From Polytrichum commune (Eukaryota; Streptophyta; Polytrichopsida; Polytrichales; Polytrichaceae): a DNA stretch of 64,000 nt. The number at the start of each line of letters is the position of its first letter. Position 1 is the first letter of the stretch. The stretch lies in assembly GCA_950295325.1 (NCBI GenBank), contig OX485804.1:5332001-5396000 (forward strand). The letters run 5' to 3'. The position numbers and the translations under genes were made by a program. Of this stretch, positions 12,691 to 21,605 are shown one piece after another. The notes under the pieces were generated by a model that ran no database searches, had not been told where the DNA came from, and saw only the letters and a program-made list of their open reading frames with translations.

Positions 12691-13950
12691 TTTTGTTTGT
12701 TACTACAGGCACCTCACGTCGCGTAATCTCCCTCCCGCCATTCTGCTTTCCCACAAAATCCGGAGACCATTGTGATTTCCCATAACTCCCGCTCTGTCAA
12801 ACCATCAAATCCAACCACCATGAATGAAATGAAGGCTTGCTCTTTACATGCGGTGAGGCCCTTGAGACAGGGCATCATAAAAAATAAGGCCCTCTGCTCG
12901 GATTCCCGACTTTGGGGTCTTCATTTTCAATAACGCCTTGTCTCTTGGGCCTCAACTAATTTACCTAAAGACCCATAACGAAGTCCCCTTTGAAATCTGA
13001 GGTACCCTTATACATATGAGTGAAGGCGAGGTACCTATGAAATATGAGGTTCCCCACATATTTCAAGGTACCTCAAATTTAAAAAACATTATGCACTTTG
13101 AAAATCCGAGGTACCCCACACATGTTATGCACCGAAGTCCCTTTTGAAATTTGAAGTACCCTTACACAGGTGAGTGAAGGTGAGATACCTATGAAATATG
13201 AGGTACCTCACATATTTCAAAGTGCATAATGTTTTTGGACAAGACATTACGTTCCTCCAATCAATTAGAGCCGTTATAATTTGTCTTTGGGCCTTTACGT
13301 TTGGGGGGAGTGCATTACTTATTACTTCATTGTTTCCCTTTACTTCTATGTGAAGGAACTTTTACTCTTTTGAAAACTTTGAATGTAAGAATACTAAGGT
13401 AGAAGTACCATAAACGGTTAACCACCCTCTAGCCGTGCACTAGACCGCCGTCATAATGGTGAAGTGCCATTTCTGAAATGGATCATGGCTCGGCGGCAAC
13501 TTCAATGTGTGCACACTTAGTGTAGCCAATGGGAGTCAAGTGTTAATGTACTCATGAGGTAACCAATTTAGGCGATGTTCTGTATAGAAATGTGGATTAC
13601 TGTGTTCGGTGTAGGGAGAATCTAGTGAATGAGTAGGAGATTTGACAACTTTCCACTTTGAAAAATTGTAGCATTTTTTGTGCATGGCAAAAACATATGA
13701 AACAACTTACATTCTTCATGAATCCTTCTCGTCTATCTTGAAAATTTATCTCATGATTGTCAGACCAGATCTTCAATGCGAATCTCCTTATTTTCACGGG
13801 TTATGGTATTTCTACCTTAGCCTTAGGTACCTCACGTGTTTTAGATGAGAAGGCCAGATTTCGGAGTGATTTTTGCTCTCACGGGGCAGAGAAGCGATTG
13901 CACAGACGAGTGGCGGTCGGAGAGACATCATGTTGCAAACTTTGAGTCCG
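12690..13950. repeat. Spacer with GGTACC-rich inverted and direct repeats
   Basis: No gene is seen. Between about 12980 and 13240 there are two direct copies of GAAGTCCC(T/C)TTTGAAAT..GAGGTACCCTTA..GAGTGAAGG. An inverted pair is built on AACATTATGCACTTTGAAA (about 13084) and TTTCAAAGTGCATAATGTTT (about 13216). The block carries many copies of the palindrome GGTACC and could fold into a large hairpin. The remainder is unremarkable. Confidence 0.55.
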
Positions 13951-13952
13951 TG

Positions 13953-15226
13953 ATGAGCACTTTACTGGTGATGAGGCTGGTGCATGGGCGCATGCAGAGA
14001 AGACGATATATGGATCTCTGGCGATGGCAGTCACGTCTCATAGCAGTACTTCTAGGAGTAGCGATGATCATCTGCTCGGGGCTTGTAATGGTTGCCGGGG
14101 TTGTGGTGGTGTGGAGGAGGAGGAGGAGGAGGCAACAAATCCAGCCAGCCGTAGCGTTTTTCTATCCGAGGACAGAGAACGGAGGCGGAGGAGAGCGAGT
14201 CCTTTGGTGAGAGCCGTCCAGGAACTTGCACCGGAGCTTTCCATTGTGGTGTACACTGTCGATGCAGCCACACCAGAGTCTCTGGCCGCTCGTGCTCTCG
14301 AAATATTCGGCATCCAGCTTTTTCGATGTCCTTCTGTATGTGCCGGCTTTAATTCTTCTTCTTCTTCTTCTTCGTCTTCTTGTGTAGCTAAGTTTATTCA
14401 TCAATTGCTACTAGCTTCATGTCTCTCTATACATGAATACAATTCATATGCTAGTTAAATCTGCATCTTCTTCAGCTGCATAAAGTTGCAGACAGCCTCC
14501 TCTATTACATGTGTACTTTTACTCATACTTCCGGCATGTGGCATCTCGGAAATCTGCAACTGGATAGAAGTTTAGTATAATTGGACGGCCTGCCGCCTGC
14601 ATCATTAAAACAACATCAAGGAAAATTAAGGCAAAGATACATTCACGTGAATTAGAAGACTACTAGGTTTAGTAAGTAGTCACCAAAGAAAGGAAAGAAG
14701 TGGATTTCGTCAATGACCAAAAATTGTAGTGCAAAAAGACAGTGTTCGTCATCCTACAAGGTAGCCAGTCAATATCAGAATTGAATAGGAGAAACACATG
14801 CCTGCATAAAACCGACCTCTGACATAGTATTAAGATTAGGTTTCTTTTGAGATTACGATCTCTTTCCCTTTTTGTCACAAATCAGGTTATGATAAGGTTG
14901 GAGAGAAGCGGAAGAAATGCAACTACGTCTATTAATTGAGACGAGAATTCGAAGTTAACACAGAATGGAGTCGATTTCGTGCGTTGTGGCAGGTGGTGAG
15001 GTTGCAGAAAGGGAGGTGGATTGAGCCAAAAATGTTGCGGAGACGTACAATCTTTCTCCAAAGCGTTGGCTCCATGGTTCTAGAATGGGAGGTATTGAAT
15101 AAGCTAACTCCAGTGTTGTTCGTGGATACGAGCGGTTATCCTTTCACGCACGCAATTGCGCGTGTTGCTGGATCTTTTGTTGCATGTTACACTCATTATC
15201 CAACCATCAGCACAGATATGCTTGCT
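13953..15226 (+). pseudogene. ALG11: ALG11 alpha-1,2-mannosyltransferase, 5' part, frameshifted
   Basis: ALG11 adds the fourth and fifth mannose to the dolichol-linked N-glycan precursor on the cytosolic ER face. The start at 13953 gives an N-terminal membrane helix (LIAVLLGVAMIICSGLVMV), a basic stretch, then the family motif VAFFYPRTENGGGGERVLW. Immediately after VLW a TGA stop arises because about 7 bases are missing. The next shifted frame continues with VRAVQELAPELSIVVYTV and TPESLAARALEIFGI. A second exon from 14993 reads VVRLQKGRWIE and later FVDTSGYPFTHAIARVAG, VACYTHYPTISTDML, again typical ALG11. It then meets foreign sequence at about 15226-15245. The frameshift plus the interruption make a functional product unlikely. 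Confidence 0.75.
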
Positions 15227-15244
15227 TGATCAAGCATATCTGAC

Positions 15245-17185
15245 TTGATCAAGCATGATAGACTTGGATATTGGAAAGCAGAAGAGTTTGTGCTTTTCAT
15301 ACAGTGGTGTTTACCGTATATCTTGGATCGACTGGGTTACAAAAAAGATGAAGAGTTTTGTCTTTTGGGGCTGATTTTAGTGGAAATCTCTCGAATATTC
15401 TTTACCCATTCTCGAACACATGGGTGGACATTTGAGGCAATAACCATTGCAAGGGAATATCTAGCTGCTTGGAGGGTCCGTTGGGAAGAGCTTTATGGAC
15501 CTAATGGATCCATCCTTGAACACGTAGCTGGTAATATTGCATTGTAACTTTTTATGTGTTAATTTCGCTTTCTTTTATATTATGTTATTATTGTGACATG
15601 CATATGTTGGATAGTAGTGATTATTGATTTCATCGTTTGTATTGTAGGGAATGGTGAGATATTGGACGATGTACTACGACATGGATCACATGACATCTTC
15701 TGGTGCTTTAGGCATGAAAGGAAGGTGTCAAGTTATGTCAACATCAAAACCAACAAGAAGGAAAATGAACTTACATATGCAGCTTACCATGGGAGAACAA
15801 GATTTAGTTCCTTATATAAGCAGAAGCAAAATGATTTGGACATGTTACTTCCGCCTCATAGAGCTATTCATTTGTTGCATGATCATTTGATGACTTCATC
15901 AAGAAGGCATGGAGTTGAAGGTATGTGAAATTGAGACGTGTTTCTCAATTCTGTTTTGTACATGCATTATTAAAATTTTGTTTTATTATCTGCTATGTTG
16001 AGGCATAGGGAACAATCAGTGACCAATCTCAATGCGTTCCATTGAAACAACTTCCATTTTAATTGATTGTTAGTTTTATTCTTTGTATACTTATTCTTTC
16101 AACATGAACAAGTATTAATGGTGGGTTTGTTGAACATAATGATGTGTTTGCATACAGGTGTCTATCTGGATAAATGCTCTTTAGATCACTCAGACGGATG
16201 TTTTGTGACATCGTCTCAAGATACTGCCATTGAATTATGGAAACTTTTTCCAACTCTTCCAAATTGTACATGCAAAGAAGTCTTGCAGAGAAAAGGGGTC
16301 GGCGTGGGATGGAAAAGTGGAAACAAACGGCTAATGAGTAAGACAGTAAAGGCATACCTTACAGAATATTGGAGGAAAAAAGGGCTGATGAATGAGGAGA
16401 GCGGACATCAATTCAAGGACGAGATTGAAAGAATGTCATTTTTGATCCACAAGGGAACACACTATAAGATGAATGATTTAGTAGTGGTTAGGCCTAATGG
16501 GGTCGAGGAGTGCGAAGAGATGGACTACTTGTCTTGGACTTGGAAAGCTAAAATAATGAGTATTTTTGTACATGAGTTCATGGGAGTACATGAAGTTTAT
16601 TTCCGTTCTGAGTATTTTGACCAAGTACCATCAAGTGAAGGAAGTTGCTCAGCAAAACAGTCCGAGCTCTCTTCTATGAGAATCTTAAAATCAAACCCTC
16701 GGCAACACTTTGGAGATGATACACGACTTGTCAACCAATTACTTCACAAATTCATTAAACACCCGATACCTAATAGGAAAGACGCAATAGTGGCTTATGA
16801 ATTATGTGATCATAGTGTCAGGTCTCATTTGCTCTCAGATGGTCATAGAAGTGTTCTACCACCTTGGCCCGAAGTTGGGAAATTGTATTGGTTTGAAGCA
16901 AGTCAAGGTTTAGGGAAGTTCAATTTAGGTGTCGTGAGACGGGTGTCACTGCCGAGGCACTTACAAATTGAAGAAGCTGGAGAGGTTGAGGGAGATCAAA
17001 ATGATCCATATGTAGGGTTGGTTCATATGAGTCAATTGAGGAAAATTGTAGGCAAAGAAAGGGAATATCAAGCGTCAGTGAAGGACTTTCCTCTTTCGTG
17101 GAGATGCCTTGGAGAGTACGTGATGTCAAATTATCACGTGACACAAATCAAGAAGGGTATTCCCATCTCATGGGGAGGTGTGTAG
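15245..17185 (+). CDS. Transposase-like C-terminal region, three exons, truncated at its 5' side
   Basis: The exons are about 15245-15530, 15648-15920 and 16158-17185, with good GT/AG borders and consistent phase. Exon A reads RLGYWKAEEFVLFIQWCLPY and ends ILEHVAG. Exon B continues ILDDVLRHGSHDIFWCFRHE then YVNIKTNKKENEL. The order W-K-x-E-x-F-x-x-F, then W-x-F-x-x-E-R, then N-x-K-T-N-x-K-x-x-E resembles the region after the catalytic core of CACTA-related (Tnp2/Plavaka/KDZ) transposases. Exon C adds about 340 residues, including YKMNDLVVVRPNG and VHEVYFRSEYF, a small beta-rich segment similar in arrangement to CACTA transposase tails. No start codon or catalytic domain is present, so this is a partial gene. 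Assignment is by motif memory and not certain. Confidence 0.5.
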
Positions 17186-17189
17186 ACAA

Positions 17190-18380
17190 ACATTTGTTCT
17201 ACCTCAAGGTATGTATTTTAGGTTGATTTATACAGACAAATTACTTAGACAACTGCTGCTTGGATATGGTTTATTGCAGGACAATGTTTAGATTTCAATT
17301 GTCATGAGCAGTTCTCTGTTTTCTTAGAAAGTTGCATGGTGTAATTTAATTTTTACCTCAAGTATCTTAGTTTGTAGATGTCTGTTTGAGAACAGATTCA
17401 TAGATTTTATGCATATATGAAGATGTGTTTTCTAATTAGATTTGATTTTCTGTCAAACAGGGGTTGGAGTCGAGGGAATTTTGTGCCAGTCTGCTGATGT
17501 TGAACCTTCAAATGCTATGATGCTTGAGCTATATCACATTAATTGTAAAGTAGTTTCTAAGTCCTCTCAATTGTGGATGTGGGGAACACTTACTGAAAAG
17601 AGCAGGAAGTTTTATTACCACTCTGTCGTGACATTGAGACTGATCTTCGCCTACACGTACACTCTGCTCACCTGAAAGGCACAATCAATGTCAACCCTAC
17701 AAAGGTATTTCTTTACCTCTTTATCTTGGATGCATTTTATTCTTCTGAAAGTCATAAAAAGCATAAAAGTGCTGTGTGGAACTTGGTAATGGGTGACCTT
17801 ACATTGAGGAAGAATAATTTGCTTTGTCAATTGAAGCAAGCTTATCCCTTCTAATGCGTATCCCTCTCATTGGGTACTAAATCATAGTTTTGAAATTTTG
17901 AGCCCAGGTGTTCTCCACCCATTAAATTTCGAAGTTGAGTTATTTTGTGGCTCCATGTGTAGGTTTTCATAGAGAGGTTGTCAAGTGCAGCATACCGTAA
18001 GCACATCAATACGATCAGTATCAAGCATGTAGCAAATTCAATTCGAACTCACGGCACTGGTATCATCAGTACCACTGTAAACTTCACGTATCAGTTCTTG
18101 GCACAGAAGTTTGTAGCATTTTCTCAGTTCCTATATGATGACCATATTAAGTCACGACTTGTCAAGGATTTCTGAATCTCTGCTCTTGTAATGAGCAGGG
18201 CTTGAAGGAAAGGGCACTCGCATCTCATCCATGAAAACAGCTTTAACTGATACATTTAATGAACCTAATTGGCGTCTATTACAAAGGTCTGGTGATCTCA
18301 TGCATCTATTATATTTGGAGTTTTTACAGAGGTTCGAGAAAATGAACGTTGTTATATTCAGATTGTTGTTCAAACAATAA
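17190..18380 (+). other. Possible further exons of the inserted transposon gene
   Basis: An acceptor TCAAACAG at about 17460 opens GVGVEGILCQSADVEPSNAM, open to 17675. A second open stretch, about 17960-18175, reads [20 protein letters not shown]. Both are on the same strand as the transposase-like exons and before the subterminal motif field. I do not recognise a domain and the splice pattern is uncertain. Confidence 0.25.
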
Positions 18381-18389
18381 ATACGAATT

Positions 18390-18780
18390 GTTTATTGTTG
18401 TTTTCCTGTATGAAAATGCGAAAATGTATGAAATTGCCCTGCAAGAAAAACAAACAATTTTCCTTCAATGTTAGTGTGCAAGTTTCCATGAATGAAAATG
18501 CCCTGCGAGAAAAACAAACAATTTCCCTTCAATGTTAATGTGCAAGTTTCCCTATATAATAATTCCTTGCAAGAACTAAATTTAATTCCCTGTTATCACT
18601 TAAAATTGTGGGAAATAATAGTATCTTCCCTACAATAAAAACAATCCATTTCCCTCTAATATAAAATCTTTAATAATATCCCTACAAGGATACATTCAAA
18701 CACAGGGAATACATACAAACTAGGAAAGGAGACAGGGAAAACGTAAGAAATCTCCAAAACATACACAGGGAAAATGAAAA
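18390..18780. repeat. Subterminal-type TTTCCCT/AGGGAAA motif array
   Basis: A ~75-bp direct duplication comes first (TTGCCCTGCAAGAAAAAC..TTCAATGTTAGTGTGCAAG, then ATGCCCTGCGAGAAAAAC..TTCAATGTTAATGTGCAAG). It is followed by TTTCCCT/ATTCCCTG motifs on one strand and CAGGGAAT/CAGGGAAA motifs on the other. Clustered short motifs in both orientations are where CACTA-type transposases bind near element ends. Confidence 0.5.
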
Positions 18781-19104
18781 AAGCTCCTTGTGTGAGTCCG
18801 CAGCCGAGACTCGTCCTACAACAACGACACCAAAATCTCGAGCAGGTGAGTGACTTAGTAAATGGTGATATTCATATACCATGAGTTGATTCCTTCTGCA
18901 GCAACAATTGGTAGTATGCTGTTAAAGAAATCTAGGTTTATCGTCTTGATGTCGTTTTGCTCAACATGTTGAATAATCATAAAGTTGATGTCGGAGGGCG
19001 AGATTTCGGAATGTCTGTGTTTTTTCTTTGTTATTCATTGGCTCAGCCTGTTGTGGATGTCACATGGCTAAACTCACTCTTGCATGAATTCATACCGTCG
19101 TAGT

Positions 19105-20450
19105 TTTTGGTTATCCACTGCAAAAGTGTGGTACTATAGGCTCCTGGCGCAGTTTTACGGGTGGGCAGGGCGTTGCGCACATTTGGGATTGGAGAACTCA
19201 TCGTGGACACAACCACATCAGTAGACTATGGAGGAACCTTGATTGCATATTCCTAGTCTATCCACCTTGTGGCACCCACTCTCTCGAGGTCCAGTTAATA
19301 TTAAGATGAATTTGTTGGATTTGAAATTTGTTCCTTTGACTGAGTTGAAGAAAGTGCTGAAAATAATAGACCTCTTGATACTTGATACATTTTGGGGATG
19401 CAAAAAGTTTATGCGAATTCCCTTAGGAATTCTATTGGACTTGGATCAAGGTAGTTGCGGTTGTTGATAATACCGTACTTCTTGGCTCATATCGTATTCT
19501 CTCACCCACAAGCAAGCGCTTCCTTTCGATCGACCGACACTGCAAGAACCATATGTAATATTTGTTGTTGGCTTTCGGCCAGAGAAGGTACGCAGGCAAC
19601 CTGTCCAGAAATTGAAATAGCATTTTAGCAGTATGATGCACAGCCTTTTCCTCTTTTGTACTGGTTGTAAGAATCTGAACCATTCTTGTGATTCTTTTTG
19701 GATGGTATCGAGCTGAGGATCTCTGTTGCCGGAATCTTATCGTGCTGATCATACGGAGAGTCGTATACTAACGTAAGCTGACATCTTTGTGGGCAACATA
19801 CATTGCAATTGCTTGCTTTTGGAAAAGCATTAGAGAAGCTTTCACTGGAGTAAAAAAAAGGCACGCTTGAAGTTGGTGGGCTACTTCGACCATAAGACGA
19901 GGAGAGGGTACAGATCCTCAGAGACAAGTGCAAACAGCTTGGTTTGGAGTCATATGTGGAGTTCCACTCAGGGCTGGGAGATAGGTAAATGGTCTTCCTG
20001 GATCAAGTGGCTTCGAAGTCTTCTTGTGCACTAATTAAAGCGGCATACAAAGTCTGCATGATCATAAATTGGCTTTGCATTTTTTTTTGGCTTCTTATCT
20101 TGTGATGCTAAATGAATGAACTCAAAGATGATGTATACAGGGAGAAGGCAGAGCTGGTTGGGGGTGCGATTGCAGGTCTACACACAATGGCTGACGAACA
20201 CTTTGGAATCAGTATCGTGGAGTACATGGCTGCAGGAATTGTTTCCATTGGTGAGGATTCAATTTGTTTTATTTTGAACGAATACTTCTCATTGGATAGA
20301 TGTCAATTTTTCAAGTTCGGTAAGCTAGGATTTGTGACAATGTTGGCGCTCATGAATACTTATGTTTCCTTGATTTGTGCAGCCCATTATTCTGGAGGTC
20401 CAGGATTTACAAGGGCGTTTCGAAATATCGTGGAGTCATAAGGTACATAC
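19105..20450 (+). pseudogene. ALG11: ALG11, 3' fragments, degenerate
   Basis: Separate pieces in the expected order: about 19112-19215 KVWYYRLLAQFYGW then ENSSWTQPH, followed after a TAG and a frame change by VYPPCGT (about 19255). FRPEKVRRQ lies at about 19574. ARLKLVGYFDH then, after a frame change, DEERVQILRDKCKQLGL lie at about 19863-19960. About 20145-20255 reads [20 protein letters not shown] and [10 protein letters not shown], the GT-B donor-binding region of ALG11. AHYSGGPG follows at about 20383. An in-frame stop and at least two frame changes are visible, and several conserved stretches are missing. The order shows a single ancestral ALG11 gene now broken, with the copia element directly downstream. 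Confidence 0.75.
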
Positions 20451-20630
20451 AATAAATTACTTACCCTATTGAATGAACCCGGAAACTCACGGATTTATGC
20501 TGGATCTCAAACTTCAGAGATGATCATATCTTGTTATGCAATTGAATCCCATGTAATTAGATTGGGTTTCCATTCAACAATATTCTACTCCGAGTTACAC
20601 TGGATCTCATTAGAGTTCCGATTGTTGGCA

Positions 20631-20635
20631 ACTAC
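20631..20635. repeat. Copia target-site duplication, left (ACTAC)
   Basis: Five bases ACTAC directly before the left LTR are repeated exactly after the right LTR at 26919-26923. A 5-bp duplication is the normal copia integrase product. Confidence 0.85.
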
Positions 20636-20975
20636 TATTAGTTAGTTGTAATTAATTAGGACTTAGTTACTAGTAACTGTCACGTCAGCATTCTTCCTCT
20701 TGTTTCTGGAGGCTTCTCCGAACGTCCTTCTAGGATCTTCCACACACAACCTACGCACAGACATAACCTCACACATTACAGAATTGATAGTTAGTTGTTT
20801 TACTTACACTTAGAGTTTACACAATGATGCAGAGATAGGATTACAGTTAGATAGACATGGCTCGAGCAGGTAACATTCGATGTACTCGTTTCATGCAATA
20901 AAGAACTACTGTTTAGCTTGCCTGTTGTGTATTCTGAATGCATGTTTTCATCTGTTCAAATCAATTAGATCAACA
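20636..20975 (+). repeat. Copia 5' LTR
   Basis: 340 bp, beginning TATTAGTTAGTTG and ending GATCAACA. It differs from the 3' LTR at roughly five bases plus one 3-bp indel (TCTTGTTT against TCCTTTTGTTT), which points to a fairly recent insertion. An AATAAA poly(A) signal lies near 20898 within TGCAATAAAGAAC. The terminus is TA..CA, not the usual TG..CA. Confidence 0.9.
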
Positions 20976-20993
20976 GGTTATGGGCCCACCACG
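20976..20993 (+). promoter_or_regulatory. Primer binding site for a half initiator-Met tRNA
   Basis: The 18 bases GGTTATGGGCCCACCACG follow the LTR directly. They complement the anticodon stem-loop region of plant initiator tRNA-Met (CGTGGTGGGCCCATAACC), not its 3' CCA end. Drosophila copia and yeast Ty5 are known to prime from a tRNA-iMet cut in the anticodon loop. Most plant copia elements instead start with a TGGTATCAGAGC-type site. Confidence 0.8.
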
Positions 20994-21044
20994 TTCGTGA
21001 TAGTTTAGGTTTCAATTGATTTTAACAGAAAGAGAGGAAAAGAA

Positions 21045-21605
21045 ATGGAGAAAGAAGGAGGTATAGGAGCAGTATACAAATTCACATGAAAGAATTTTAA
21101 CCTGTGGAAGCATCAACTCCGAATCGCTCTTGATGGACGCGAGATCTTCACCATTGTCGATGGTACTAAGACACTTGAAAACACTGAAGACAAAGAAGCG
21201 TGGAAGAAGAAAGATAATCTCGCCAAATGGATTATCACCACATCTGTTGACATGGAGCACCTCAGCATGATCATTAACTGCAAGACATCAGCAGAAATGT
21301 GGGAGAGGTTAGTATGCATACACGAGCAAGTGTCAGCTGAGAGCATGTTTATGTTAATTCAACAATTTGTTGATTATAAATTTAACAAGGGAGACAACAT
21401 TGCTACACATGTGGCTCAGATTGAAATGATGGCACAGAATCTCGAAGACATTGGACAGAAAATGTCAGAAGAGCAAATCATTAGCAAATTAATTACTAGT
21501 TTGCCAAGTGAGTACAGGCATGTACTTACCGCATGGAAGAGCATGCCAGCAAAGCAGAAGGAGATATCAAAATTACGCGAAGAGCTCATGATCAATGGCT
21601 GGATG
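21045..21605 (+). pseudogene. Copia gag remnant with an early stop and truncated 3' end
   Basis: ATG at 21045 opens MEKEGGIGAVYKFT and meets TGA at 21087-21089. The frame then continues NFNLWKHQLRIALDG, later MWERLVCIHEQVSAE and IISKLITSLPSEYRHVLTAW, the UBN2-type copia capsid region. Near 21590-21605 the capsid frame gives way directly to the pol frame. The CCHC zinc knuckle and the D-[ST]-G protease motif that normally lie between are absent, so a deletion removed them and shifted frame. Confidence 0.8.

Larger units (their letters stand above)
15222..18890 (+). mobile_element. Insert within ALG11: 3' part of a CACTA/KDZ-like DNA transposon
   Basis: This region separates the ALG11 THYPTIS block from the later ALG11 blocks. 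It contains a multi-exon transposase-like 3' coding region (15245-17185), further weak exons to about 18180, and then a field of short TTTCCCT/AGGGAAA motifs in both orientations (18390-18775). Dense short subterminal motifs are typical of CACTA elements. The left junction is marked by the short palindrome CTTGATCAAG, present twice (about 15228 and 15244). I find no N-terminal catalytic part, no clear terminal inverted repeat pair and no target duplication. This therefore looks like a truncated element or a rearrangement. Confidence 0.5.

Noticed and set aside
14052-14404. Three minus-strand ORFs opposite ALG11 exon 1
   Set aside because: They are shadows of the GC-rich Arg/Gly codons of ALG11; the plus strand carries the family motifs.
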